From the NCBI RefSeq assembly GCF_023074075.1, contig NZ_JADPKT010000003.1, positions 232,001-296,000 of the forward strand: a DNA stretch of 64,000 nt, given 5' to 3'. The position numbers and the translations under genes were made by a program. The notes below the pieces were generated by a model. The model searched no databases. It worked only from the letters and a program-made list of their open reading frames with translations, and was not told the origin of the DNA. Source of the DNA: Bradyrhizobium sp. 138. Its GTDB lineage: Bacteria > Pseudomonadota > Alphaproteobacteria > Rhizobiales > Xanthobacteraceae. Each line of letters opens with the position of its first letter. The first letter of the stretch is position 1. Positions 1-8,282 of this stretch are shown here, in pieces.

Positions 1-1578
1 ATAGTCCTTGTTGACATAGCGCGGGAAATTCTGGCCCTGCCACTTGTTCTCCTTGGTGGCGACGTTGGCGGAGATGTAGCGGCGCATGTGCAAGGCCGGA
101 TCCGGCTGCGTCATCGGGATCTGGAATTCCTCGATGTCAGCATAGAACTTGGGGTAGGTATCGGGGTTGGCGACGTCCGACGAGAAGAACACCGAGGCCA
201 CGACCGACTTCAGCTCGACGTCGATGCCGGCCTTCTGGCAGGCCTGCTTGACGATCGCCTGGGTCTTCTGGCGCGGACCGTTGGTCGAGGTCTGGTACAG
301 CAGCTTCAGCTTCTTGCCGTCCTTCTCGCGAATGCCGTCCGCGCCGACCTTCCAGCCGGCGTCGTCGAGCATCTTCGACGCCTTCTCGACGCTGAACTCC
401 CACGAGGTGTTCTTGGAGACGAACTTCTCGGGGCCGTTGAGGTAGTTGGCGGTGGTGCGGCCGGCGCGCCCGTAAATCGCCTTCTTGACGGACTCACGAT
501 CGACCAGCAGGGACAGCGCCTTGCGCACGTTCGGATCGGAGAAGATCGGATGCTTGGTCTTCATCGAGGACCGTTCGCCATCGACCTCGGTGTTGGGATC
601 GGTGAAGTTGATCGCAATGAACTCGATGTCGCCACCGGTGGCGTAGACCGTCTTGCCCTTGCCGCCCTTCTCCAGACGCAGCAGCACGTCGTCTTCGACC
701 TGCATGTTCCAGGCGAAATCGAATTCGCCGGTCTGGATCACCGCCCGCGCCGCGGAGACGGCATCGCCGCCGCCCTTCATCTCGATCGTGTCGAAATACG
801 GCCGGTTGGGCATATGGTAGTCGGGATTGAGCTGGCCGCGGACCAGATCGCCCGGCTTGAACTCCACGAATTTGTAGGGGCCGGTACCCACCGGGGCCAG
901 ATTGTTCGGCGCCTCGCGGGACTTCGAACCCTTGTAGTCCGCGAACAAATGCTTCGGGAGAACGCAGCCATAGGCACCGACGAAGGCATTTGCCCAGAAT
1001 GGCGTGGGCGTCTTGAACAGGATGCGAATCGAAAGATCGCTCACCTTCTCGACCGTGATGTCACCATAGGTGCTGATGCTGACGGCGGCGGTGGCGGGAT
1101 CGCTGGCATATTGCCAGGTGAACACGAAGTCGTCGGCGGTGAGCGGCTTGCCGTCGTGCCACTTCACGCCCGGCTTGATTTTCCAGACCACCGATTTGGC
1201 ATCGGCGGCGAGACCGCCGTTTGCAACCGAGGGAATCTCTGCGGCGAGAATCGGGTTGAGATTGCCGTCGGCGTCCCAGCTTGCGAGCGGCTCGTAGAAC
1301 AGGCGCGATCCGTCCTGGTCCTTGGTGCCGGTGGCGAAATGTGGATTGAGCAGCGTCGGCCCCTGCCACCACAGCAGCTTGAGAGGGCCGCCGCCCCCGC
1401 GCTGAGTTGGCTTATAGACCGCGGGGCTCTGCGCCATGGCGACGCCGCCAAGCGCGAGGATCTGGTTGGCGAGGGGAGCGGTGAGACCGACTGCGGCCAT
1501 GCGCTTGATGAAGGCGCGGCGATCCATCCGCCCGTCCTTCACCTGGCCGATCATCGAACGCAGTTCTTTATCCAGCAT
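1..1578 (-). CDS. Peptide-type ABC transporter substrate-binding protein, 3' end outside window
   Basis: Periplasmic binding protein of the SBP_bac_5 (DppA/OppA) family, delivering peptides or similar solutes to a membrane importer. Translation of the minus strand gives 526 codons without a stop, so the C-terminus lies beyond base 1. The start ATG at 1578 is followed by a twin-arginine-like signal (MDRRAFIKRM around residues 18-27) and a hydrophobic stretch ending near AMAQS, so Tat export of a folded protein is likely. Family hallmarks include the KWHDGKPLTADDF segment and PVGTGPYKF. Frame 3 of the opposite strand is also open over this stretch, but only the minus-strand product makes family sense. 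The M20 hydrolase lies upstream on the same strand, 261 bp away. Transport permeases, if present, would lie off the left edge. Confidence 0.93.
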   Translation of the reverse strand, partial: MLDKELRSMIGQVKDGRMDRRAFIKRMAAVGLTAPLANQILALGGVAMAQSPAVYKPTQRGGGGPLKLLWWQGPTLLNPHFATGTKDQDGSRLFYEPLASWDADGNLNPILAAEIPSVANGGLAADAKSVVWKIKPGVKWHDGKPLTADDFVFTWQYASDPATAAVSISTYGDITVEKVSDLSIRILFKTPTPFWANAFVGAYGCVLPKHLFADYKGSKSREAPNNLAPVGTGPYKFVEFKPGDLVRGQLNPDYHMPNRPYFDTIEMKGGGDAVSAARAVIQTGEFDFAWNMQVEDDVLLRLEKGGKGKTVYATGGDIEFIAINFTDPNTEVDGERSSMKTKHPIFSDPNVRKALSLLVDRESVKKAIYGRAGRTTANYLNGPEKFVSKNTSWEFSVEKASKMLDDAGWKVGADGIREKDGKKLKLLYQTSTNGPRQKTQAIVKQACQKAGIDVELKSVVASVFFSSDVANPDTYPKFYADIEEFQIPMTQPDPALHMRRYISANVATKENKWQGQNFPRYVNKDY

Positions 1579-1753
1579 GGTTGTCCCCGTCTGGTTCCCA
1601 TAGTGATGAGGACGGCCGTGGCAGATGGCCGCCCAATTGGCTGGCAGTAGATGGCACACCGAATGGGGGGCGCGTCAACTGGGACCGTGTGTATGCAAAC
1701 GGTCTTCTGGCTGTCCGTTGGGCAAAACTGCGTTCCGTCAGCCCATCTGTTCG

Positions 1754-1783
1754 GCAATCCAGCATCAAAACATGCTGGATTGC
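1754..1783. repeat. Perfect 12-bp inverted repeat with 6-nt loop
   Basis: Arms GCAATCCAGCAT and ATGCTGGATTGC flank the loop CAAAAC. It sits between the end of the M20 hydrolase gene and the binding-protein gene, both on the minus strand. No T-run follows on either side, so it is more likely an RNA-processing or stabilising hairpin, or a partial terminator, than a classic intrinsic terminator. A protein-binding site is also possible. Confidence 0.7.
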
Positions 1784-1839
1784 GCGCTGCAGTGCGGAAA
1801 ATTTGTTCGCCGGATCAGACGAAGTATCGAGGCGATATT

Positions 1840-3258
1840 CTACGCCACGGACATGTCGAGCGGCGGCTCAACATGATCCGGCAGCGGACAGATATAGGGT
1901 GTCTTGGCCGTCCGCTTTTTCAGGTCGGCCTTGGCGGCCTTGATCAGTTCCGGATCCGTCAGCGCCTTGATGCCGAGACCGGCCATCGCCTTGGCGGCCT
2001 GCACCATGGCCTTGTGCGCATGCGGGCTCTTGCCCTGCGCCACCACCTGCCAGGTGTGGAAGGGCGTGCCGATTGCAACCGTGGGGGCGTGAACCTGCAC
2101 GGTCGGCACCACCCAGCTGACGTCGCCGACGTCGGTCGAGCCGACCAGCGGGTTGCGCTTGGCATCGAGCGGCACCAGGAAGTCGGCCAGCGGCCGATCG
2201 GTCGGCTCCATGCCGATCGCGTAGTAGACGGACGCGATGTCCTTGTCGCTCAACGTCGCGCGGATCTGGCCGGCAAAGCTCTTGTCCGCGTCGTCGAAAT
2301 GCGGCGGTCCGAGCTCTTCCATGACCCGGTGCAGCGCCTGCTCCAGCGGCGCGTTCGGCAGGATGTTGGAGACCGCGGAAATGATCTTCATCTCCACCTT
2401 GGTCTCGGTCATCAGCGCCGCGCCCTCGGCGATCTTGCTCACGCGTCCGACCAGTTCGTTCATGCCGGGAAGATCCCGGGCGCGGATCGAATAGCGCACC
2501 CGCGCATGGGCCTGGACCACGTTGGGGGCGATGCCGCCGGTGTCGAGCAGCGCATAATGCACGCGCGCGTCGCTCGGCATGTGCTCACGCATGTAGTTCA
2601 CGCCGACATTCATCAATTCCACCGCATCGAGTGCGGAACGGCCGAGATGCGGCGAGGCCGCCGCATGCGAGGTGCGGCCGGTGAAGATGAAGTCCGCGCG
2701 CGTGTTGGCGAGCGACGGCGTCACCGCGACCTCCCAGAAGCTGTGCGGATGCCAGGTGATGGCGATGTCGGCGTCTCCGAATGCACCGGAGCGCACCATG
2801 AAGGCCTTTGCCGCGCCGCCTTCTTCGGCCGGGCAGCCATAATAGCGCACGCGACCGGGCACCTTGTTTTCGGCGAGCCAGTCCTTCATCGCGGTCGCGG
2901 CGAGCAGCGCCGCGGAACCGAGCAGATTGTGACCGCAGCCGTGGCCGTGCCCGCCGGACTCCACCGGACGATGCTCGGCGACACCCGCTTCCTGGCTGAG
3001 CCCGGGCAGCGCGTCATATTCCCCCATGAAGGCGATGACCGGACCGCCCTCGCCCCACTCGCCCATCACCGCGGTCGGAATGCCGGCGACGTTCTCCGTG
3101 ATGCGGAAACCCTGATGACGCAGCTCGGCGAGATGCTCGGCGGCAGACCGCGCCTCGGTGTAGCACACCTCGGGCATGCCCCAGACCTTGTCGCTGAGGT
3201 CGATGAAACGCGCCTTGATCGTGTCGACGCCACGCCAGATGTCGCTGCGGTTATCCAT
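1840..3258 (-). CDS. M20 family amidohydrolase (AbgB-like)
   Basis: Zinc-dependent amidohydrolase/peptidase of the M20 family, closest in character to AbgB (p-aminobenzoyl-glutamate utilisation B). The protein is 472 residues from the ATG at 3258 (MDNRSDIW...), close to the 481 of E. coli AbgB. An open frame continues 48 codons upstream, but that extension is low-complexity and unlike the family. Visible motifs are the metal ligands in GHGHGCGHNLLGS, AEEGGAAK with the catalytic glutamate pair, and the lid-domain segment RTSHAAASPH. It probably acts in the cytoplasm, cleaving an amide of an imported aryl- or acyl-amino acid. It lies on the same strand as, and upstream of, the peptide-type binding protein, which suggests uptake followed by hydrolysis. 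The true substrate is unknown. Confidence 0.9.
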   Translation of the reverse strand: MDNRSDIWRGVDTIKARFIDLSDKVWGMPEVCYTEARSAAEHLAELRHQGFRITENVAGIPTAVMGEWGEGGPVIAFMGEYDALPGLSQEAGVAEHRPVESGGHGHGCGHNLLGSAALLAATAMKDWLAENKVPGRVRYYGCPAEEGGAAKAFMVRSGAFGDADIAITWHPHSFWEVAVTPSLANTRADFIFTGRTSHAAASPHLGRSALDAVELMNVGVNYMREHMPSDARVHYALLDTGGIAPNVVQAHARVRYSIRARDLPGMNELVGRVSKIAEGAALMTETKVEMKIISAVSNILPNAPLEQALHRVMEELGPPHFDDADKSFAGQIRATLSDKDIASVYYAIGMEPTDRPLADFLVPLDAKRNPLVGSTDVGDVSWVVPTVQVHAPTVAIGTPFHTWQVVAQGKSPHAHKAMVQAAKAMAGLGIKALTDPELIKAAKADLKKRTAKTPYICPLPDHVEPPLDMSVA

Positions 3259-3409
3259 GCTTCGATCCGTGATCCCTTGGTCAAACGAAGCGGCAATGGT
3301 TAGCAGTTTCGCCGCACCGCGCCTAGCAGCGGCAAGGACACCAGCCATGCGGCTCGGCAGGGTCTCACGGCACGGCCCAAGGCGACTGGCCGCACGAACC
3401 ACGGCACGA

Positions 3410-3799
3410 TTACATTCTCGGCCTCGACAGCGCGTCTTTGCTCACGAACAAGAGGCGTCGCCGGAAGGCGGTCGGGCTCTCGGCGACCAGCACCCCCTTC
3501 AAGGATTGTAGGCCGCCTGCAAAGAAAGGCTCCCGAAGCCCATTGCCGTGAACCTCGGTCCATTCCGGTATCTGTAATCCGTACACGCGCGCAAGGTGCT
3601 CCGCCACTGCTGCCACGTAGGCGTCGTGCACAGCGTCGGTGGAATCGGGCCGTTCTTCGATGGCCTGCTGACGCGCGTGCGGGTTCATGTAAAACCAATC
3701 GAGAAATTCGCGGAGCGACGGGTCGAATTTCTGCTCGCCAGCTCGTACACGGCGAATCACGTCACTCAGCGTTGCGGGCTTCTTGCCAAACAGGCTCAT
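3410..3799 (-). CDS. Hypothetical protein paired with nucleotidyltransferase
   Basis: A 129-residue soluble protein with no domain I can name with certainty. It starts MSLFGKKPATLSDVIRRV and is rich in helix-forming residues. The C-terminal segment ESPTAFRRRLLFVSKDAL resembles, from memory, the tail of small proteins that accompany AbiEii/DUF6036-type nucleotidyltransferases; this is recollection, not a search. Its start codon overlaps the stop of the upstream nucleotidyltransferase by 4 bp (ATGA type), so the two are translationally coupled. The coupling suggests it is the partner (antitoxin or accessory subunit) of that enzyme. Its 3' end lies 151 bp from the M20 gene start. Confidence 0.8.
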   Translation of the reverse strand: MSLFGKKPATLSDVIRRVRAGEQKFDPSLREFLDWFYMNPHARQQAIEERPDSTDAVHDAYVAAVAEHLARVYGLQIPEWTEVHGNGLREPFFAGGLQSLKGVLVAESPTAFRRRLLFVSKDALSRPRM

Positions 3800-4410
3800 G
3801 GTTGGCTCGACAAAGGCACGTGATCAGTTTCGGGCGCGGCTTCGAGGTTTGAAAAAATCTCCTCGAGCCCCAACCGGGTCTTGGGTTGAAGCATATTCTG
3901 CGGATAGAATTTTTCGACCAACGTGAGTGCGTCCTGGCTGTTCTTGATGCCTATGGCACGGGCGAGGAGCTTGATGTCGTCAATGTCCGAGTTCGTTTCG
4001 ACACCGCCGACACGCATCGCCCGACACTTCATGGCAAATAGATATTCCGGCCTTGCAGTGTAGACACGGAGGCCCGGCTGGTCCTCTGTAGGGTAGGTCT
4101 TGAATAGAGCCTTCACGTCCGGATCGGCGTCTCTTTTGCTCAGCCACCCTTTCACTCCGTCGTTCAACCAGTTTTCATCCCAGCCGAACTCCTCAGCTAT
4201 CTCGGCCGCCAGCTTTTTGATGAAATCCTTGTTTCCTTCAAACACCGCATCGACGTCCCCGGTGTTGATCTGCCGGTTCATGGTCAACAGGAGTGCCGAT
4301 CCGCCGTAGATCACGATTTCGACGGTGCGGCCTGCGGCGAAGGCCCGGCGGCCAAGCTCGGTCAGCGCATTTTCCAGAGTCAATCGATCGAAATTCTTAT
4401 CATCGCTCAT
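3796..4410 (-). CDS. DUF6036/AbiEii-like nucleotidyltransferase
   Basis: Predicted nucleotidyltransferase-fold protein of 204 residues. The ATG at 4410 (MSDDKNFDRL) is preceded by a GGAA ribosome site. A longer open frame starting at 4569 has an unrelated Cys/Arg-rich N-terminus and was not used. The core motif is IVIYGGSALLLTM followed by INTGDVDAVF, the GGS...DxD pattern of polymerase-beta-like nucleotidyltransferases, and a later RPEYLFAMKCRAMR segment typical of the AbiEii/DUF6036 group. Members of this superfamily act as toxins or tRNA modifiers in toxin-antitoxin and phage-defence systems. It overlaps the following 129-residue gene by 4 bp. Whether this enzyme is a toxin is inferred. 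Confidence 0.82.
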   Translation of the reverse strand: MSDDKNFDRLTLENALTELGRRAFAAGRTVEIVIYGGSALLLTMNRQINTGDVDAVFEGNKDFIKKLAAEIAEEFGWDENWLNDGVKGWLSKRDADPDVKALFKTYPTEDQPGLRVYTARPEYLFAMKCRAMRVGGVETNSDIDDIKLLARAIGIKNSQDALTLVEKFYPQNMLQPKTRLGLEEIFSNLEAAPETDHVPLSSQP

Positions 4411-4647
4411 GGCTTGTTCCACAGATGGTGAACGATACGCCTGCCACATGTGACCGACAATGTCTTTTCGGGCGAACGCCGAGGCCTGCAAGGCGCGGCC
4501 GCTCCAGAATTTCTGCATTTCGCGGCCGGTGCACGCATGGCAGTCTTTAAAGAGGGGCGTTTGCGGCATAGATTGTCTCTGATTTCACTCGGCGCTTCTC
4601 GCGCTAGAGACAGGTCAAAGCGCCAAGAGAAAGACCAGGAGAACTCC

Positions 4648-5619
4648 ATGCCCGCCCTGACCGAATGGAGAGTGCCGCCGGCCAATCAGCCGCGTGCGGG
4701 CGACTACGGTTTCGATCTCGACCGCGCGCTCGCATCCGTCGTCGGCCTGCACGCCATCATCCCGCCGGACGCCTTCAGCGCCGAGACGCTGGGCACCGAA
4801 CGCGCCGGCAACGGCGTCGTGATCGATGACGGCCTGGTGCTCACGATCGGTTATCTCATCACTGAGGCAGAGTCGGTCTGGCTGCACCGCGCCGACGGAC
4901 GCGTGGTGGAGGGTCATGCGCTCGGCTTCGATTCCGAGACCGGGTTCGGGCTGGTGCAGGCGCTCGGCCAGCTCGACGTCGAGCCGCTGCCGCTCGGCTC
5001 GTCGGCGGCAACCCGGATCGGCGACCGCGTCGTGGTCGGCGGCGCCGGCGGCCGCACGCGCTCGGTCGCGAGCCAGATCGTGGCCAAGCAGGAGTTCGCC
5101 GGTTACTGGGAATATCTGCTGGACGAAGCCGTCTTCACCTATCCCGCGCATCCGAACTGGGGCGGCACCGCGCTGCTCAACGAGCGCGGCGAGTTGATCG
5201 GCATCGGCTCGCTTCAGCTCGAGCGCGAACGCGATGGCAAGGCCGAGCACGTCAACATGGTCGTGCCGATCGACCTGTTGAAGCCGATCCTTGACGATCT
5301 GCGCAAGTTCGGTCGCGTCAACAAGCCGGCGCGGCCATGGCTCGGGCTCTACTCGACCGAGATCGACAACCGCATCGTGGTGATCGGGATCTCCGCCAAC
5401 GGTCCGGCGGCCCGCGCCGAGCTCAAGACCGACGACATCATCCTCGCCGTCGACGGCGACAAGGTCACGAGCCAGACCGCCTTCTACAAGAAGATGTGGT
5501 CGCTCGGCGCCGCCGGCGTCGACGTACCGCTGACCGTGCATCACCAAGGCGTCACCTTCGACGTCACGGTGACCTCGACCGACCGCTTCAAGCTCCTGAA
5601 GGCGCCGAAGCTGCATTGA
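4648..5619 (+). CDS. HtrA/DegP-like protein with PDZ domain and lost catalytic triad
   Basis: A 323-residue trypsin-fold (S1C) plus PDZ protein. The ATG at 4648 follows an AGGAG ribosome site and no signal peptide is seen, so it may be cytoplasmic. The protease domain runs about 25-215 and the PDZ domain about 225-320. All three expected catalytic residues are replaced: LTNAHVV-like is LTIGYLI (His to Tyr69), the Asp position in GFDSETGFGL is Gly99, and the GNSGG serine loop reads HPNWGGTALLN (Ser to Trp171). The fold, glycines and spacing are otherwise kept, so it is a pseudoprotease rather than a decayed gene. It probably binds peptides or scaffolds partners through PDZ. The esterase gene starts 22 bp downstream, so the two form an operon. 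Confidence 0.9.
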   Translation: MPALTEWRVPPANQPRAGDYGFDLDRALASVVGLHAIIPPDAFSAETLGTERAGNGVVIDDGLVLTIGYLITEAESVWLHRADGRVVEGHALGFDSETGFGLVQALGQLDVEPLPLGSSAATRIGDRVVVGGAGGRTRSVASQIVAKQEFAGYWEYLLDEAVFTYPAHPNWGGTALLNERGELIGIGSLQLERERDGKAEHVNMVVPIDLLKPILDDLRKFGRVNKPARPWLGLYSTEIDNRIVVIGISANGPAARAELKTDDIILAVDGDKVTSQTAFYKKMWSLGAAGVDVPLTVHHQGVTFDVTVTSTDRFKLLKAPKLH

Positions 5620-5641
5620 ATCCACGCCGAAGGGATCCGCA

Positions 5642-6712
5642 ATGACCGAGGCCGTTGTGGACGACATCGTGGCCGTGCTCCCGCCGCTGCTCAATGCGCT
5701 GGAAGCGCTCGGATTTTTCGCCCGGCATCTGCATCCGCCGGCCTTTGCTTCCGTCATGAACGCGATCGGCACGCCGGAGGAGGCACTGCGGACGGCACGC
5801 ACTGCGATCGGGGATTGGCCGGACCAGTTCGCCGGCTTGCGCGAGCGACTGGATCGCGCCTGCGACGAGACGCTCGCCGCCTTTGCCGGCATCCGCGAGG
5901 TCGAGCGCGGCAATGGCGATCTCGTCGCGGTCTTCCGCGCGCTGCGCCACCTGCCGCGCGCGCAGGAGGCGCTCTATCCGCTGGCGCTGCAATTTCCGCC
6001 AGTGAGCAGCTTCTTTCTCAACGCCGCCAATCGCGAAAATGCCGACCTGTTGTCGCGGTTCGAAGTCGGAGCGAGCGAAAATACCGGCATCTTCCACGAT
6101 CACAACGAACCCGGCAGCCGCGGCGGCTTCTCGGTCTATGTGCCGGAATATTACACGCCCGATCGCGCCATGCCGCTGGTGATGGCGCTGCATGGCGGCA
6201 GTGGCAACGGACGCGGCTTTCTGTGGAGCTGGGTGCGCGACGCCCGCAGCCTTGGCACGATCCTGGTGGCGCCGACCGCGACCGGCCCGACCTGGGCGCT
6301 GATGGGCGATGATGCCGATACGCCCAATCTCATGCGCATCCTCGACACCGTGCGCAGCCGCTGGAGCATCGATGCCTCGCGCATGCTGCTGACCGGCATG
6401 AGCGACGGCGGCACCTTCTGTTACGTGAGCGGGCTCGACGGCGCCTCGCCCTTCACCCATCTGGCGCCGGTGTCAGCAACCTTTCATCCGCTGATGGCGG
6501 AGATGGCCGACGCCACGCGCCTGCAGCGGCTGCCTGTCTTCATCACCCACGGCAAGCTCGACTGGATGTTTCCGGTGCAGACCGCGCGGCAGACGCAGGC
6601 AGCGCTCGCAGCGGCCGGCGCTGATGTCGCTTATCGCGAGATCGACGACCTCAGCCACACCTATCCGCGCGAGATCAACGCGGAGCTGCTGGCGTGGCTG
6701 AATGGAGAGTGA
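5642..6712 (+). CDS. Alpha/beta-hydrolase, esterase/phospholipase type
   Basis: Predicted serine esterase of 356 residues. The start at 5642 has an AGGGA site 7 bp upstream. The N-terminal ~170 residues are helical and not recognised. The C-terminal half is an alpha/beta-hydrolase resembling PHB-depolymerase or phospholipase/carboxylesterase enzymes, with ALHGGSGNGRGF (oxyanion region), the nucleophile elbow GMSDGG, an acidic residue in THGKLDWMFP and the catalytic histidine in DLSHTYPRE. No export signal is visible. It is co-transcribed with the preceding HtrA-like pseudoprotease, so the PDZ protein could recruit or regulate this enzyme; that link is inference. Confidence 0.85.
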   Translation: MTEAVVDDIVAVLPPLLNALEALGFFARHLHPPAFASVMNAIGTPEEALRTARTAIGDWPDQFAGLRERLDRACDETLAAFAGIREVERGNGDLVAVFRALRHLPRAQEALYPLALQFPPVSSFFLNAANRENADLLSRFEVGASENTGIFHDHNEPGSRGGFSVYVPEYYTPDRAMPLVMALHGGSGNGRGFLWSWVRDARSLGTILVAPTATGPTWALMGDDADTPNLMRILDTVRSRWSIDASRMLLTGMSDGGTFCYVSGLDGASPFTHLAPVSATFHPLMAEMADATRLQRLPVFITHGKLDWMFPVQTARQTQAALAAAGADVAYREIDDLSHTYPREINAELLAWLNGE

Positions 6713-6793
6713 ACAACCTCTCCTTGGATGCGCCGCATGGCCACGGAACCATCAGTCCGGACCGACGTTATTGCCGGTCACCGGAGGTTCGCC

Positions 6794-7000
6794 ATGAAGA
6801 CTTTTTTCGGAATGATCCTGGGCGCGCTGCTGCTTGCGAGCGGCGTCTACGTTTATGATTCCATGCAGACGTCATCGGTCGCCAATCGCGAGGTGGCGAT
6901 CACCAATCGCACCATCGTGAACTGGGACGTGGCGAAGGCGGACTGGGATGCGCTGCGCGATCGCGCGCATAAGGACTGGGTCCGGATCTCGTCGAAGTAA
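6794..7000 (+). CDS. Small single-pass membrane or secreted protein
   Basis: A 68-residue protein starting at ATG 6794 just after a strong GGAGG site. An upstream in-frame ATG at 6728 has no such site. Residues 3-20 form a hydrophobic segment (FFGMILGALLLASGVYVY), either a membrane anchor or an uncleaved signal, followed by a polar tail ending in KDWVRISSK. The function is unknown. It follows the esterase gene by 81 bp and is followed by a strong palindromic terminator. Confidence 0.75.
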   Translation: MKTFFGMILGALLLASGVYVYDSMQTSSVANREVAITNRTIVNWDVAKADWDALRDRAHKDWVRISSK

Positions 7001-7019
7001 CGACGCGGCTATCATGAAC

Positions 7020-7051
7020 AAGGCGCCGCCGCGGATCCGCGGCGGCGCCTT
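7020..7051. terminator. Bidirectional intrinsic terminator, 32-bp perfect palindrome
   Basis: Bases 7020-7051 are self-complementary over their whole length (AAGGCGCCGCCGCGG plus its complement) and end in T residues on both strands. It lies between the convergent small membrane protein and DsbA-like genes and so can end transcription from both sides. Confidence 0.85.
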
Positions 7052-7078
7052 TGTGCTGGCTAGGATCAGCGCAGCGCG

Positions 7079-7738
7079 TCAGTTCATCTTGGCCTTGCGG
7101 GCATCGGCGATGACCTGCTCGAACTCGGTCATGCTGAGCACGCCGGGCACGCGGTACTTGCCGACGATGAAGGATGGGGTGCCACTGAAACCGAAGGCTT
7201 CGGCCTGCTCGTTGTTGCGCTTGAGCAAGGCATCGATGTCGCTGCCATGGTCGGCAAGATCGCGTTTCAGGCGATCCATGTCGACGCCGGCGGCCGCGAG
7301 TAGCTCGTTGATGCGCGGCTCGGTCAGGCGCGAGCTGACGCCGATCAGGGCGTCATGGGCCGGATGGTACTTGTCCTGGAATTTCGCCGCGAGTGCGCTT
7401 CGCGCCGCCGTGACCGAGACCGGTCCGAGGATCGGCCAGTCCTTCATCACCAGCCGCACCTTGCCGTCGTCCTGGACGACCTGGCGCAGCTCGGGCTCGA
7501 GCTTGCGGCAATAGGGGCAATTGTAGTCGGACCATTCGACGATGGTGACGTTGCCGTTGGGATTGCCGGCGACGGGCGTGTCGGGATCGCGCAGCACCTT
7601 GGCTTCGGTCAGCACCTCGCCATCATCGGCAGCTGCCCGCGCCGAGGTGATGCGGCCCGCCGCGAGGGCGCCCGCCCCGATCAGCGTGAGCGCCGCACGC
7701 CGCGTCGGCACCAGGCCCTTTTTCCCAGATCCAGCCAT
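7079..7738 (-). CDS. DsbA-family thiol:disulfide oxidoreductase
   Basis: Periplasmic thioredoxin-fold oxidoreductase of 219 residues. The N-terminus TRRAALTLIGAGALAAG is a Tat-like signal ending near ARAAA. The active site CPYC is at residues 74-77 within EWSDYNCPYC, and the cis-proline loop is GTPSFIVG. This resembles the DsbA/Com1-like DSBA family (BdbD/ScsC type) rather than classic E. coli DsbA. It would oxidise or isomerise cysteines of exported proteins. Several Cys-paired secreted proteins and DsbB are encoded nearby. DsbB is about 4 kb away and not in the same operon, so a functional pair is possible but not shown. Confidence 0.92.
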   Translation of the reverse strand: MAGSGKKGLVPTRRAALTLIGAGALAAGRITSARAAADDGEVLTEAKVLRDPDTPVAGNPNGNVTIVEWSDYNCPYCRKLEPELRQVVQDDGKVRLVMKDWPILGPVSVTAARSALAAKFQDKYHPAHDALIGVSSRLTEPRINELLAAAGVDMDRLKRDLADHGSDIDALLKRNNEQAEAFGFSGTPSFIVGKYRVPGVLSMTEFEQVIADARKAKMN

Positions 7739-7835
7739 ATCTCGTCCCGTTTCGGTCCCATCTCCCCGAATACGGCTCGGGACCGGGAATTGTTACGGCT
7801 CATATAGAGTGTCGCGGGCACGATGTCATCGCGTG

Positions 7836-8279
7836 CTAGGCGCGGGGCAGCATCGCCATCAGTGTTCCGGTCATGGTGGCGATCAGCGTGGTCTTGCCCT
7901 CGTGCTCGGCAAAGGCCCTGGCCTCGCAGAACGTCAGCGTGCGGCCGGGCTTGACCACCTCGGCCTTGAAGACGAAGCGTTCGCCGCGGGCGGGCGCAAG
8001 CAGCGTGGTCTTGAACTCGACGGTGAGGATGCCAGCCTCGGGTGGCATCAGAGTGAAGGCGGCGACACCGCAGGCATTGTCCAGGCCTGCCGTAATGATG
8101 CCGGCATGGACAAAGCCGTTCTGTTGCGTGAAGGCCGGCGAATGCAGCATCGCCAGCTCGACCTCGCCCGGCGCGAGGCGGACGATCACGATGCCGAGCG
8201 TGCGCATCGCCGGCTGGGCTTCGAACATGGCGATGGCCGCCGCGCGATAGCCCGGATTCTTCGGCTCGAATGCGGCCAT
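7836..8279 (-). CDS. PaaI-like hotdog thioesterase
   Basis: A 147-residue single hotdog-fold protein of the PaaI/YdiI thioesterase group, expected to hydrolyse acyl-CoA thioesters in the cytoplasm. The signature is NGFVHAGIITAGLDNACGVAA, where the usual HGG is HAG with the catalytic acidic residue retained in LDNA, followed by TVEFKTTLLAPARG. It starts 3 bp after the stop of the upstream thioesterase, so the two are co-transcribed, and probably under the TetR regulator across the divergent promoter. Confidence 0.88.
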   Translation of the reverse strand: MAAFEPKNPGYRAAAIAMFEAQPAMRTLGIVIVRLAPGEVELAMLHSPAFTQQNGFVHAGIITAGLDNACGVAAFTLMPPEAGILTVEFKTTLLAPARGERFVFKAEVVKPGRTLTFCEARAFAEHEGKTTLIATMTGTLMAMLPRA

Positions 8280-8282
8280 GGC

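Noticed and set aside
88..1650. Long open frame on the plus strand opposite the binding-protein gene
   Set aside because: High-GC antisense shadow; the minus-strand product matches the SBP_bac_5 family throughout.
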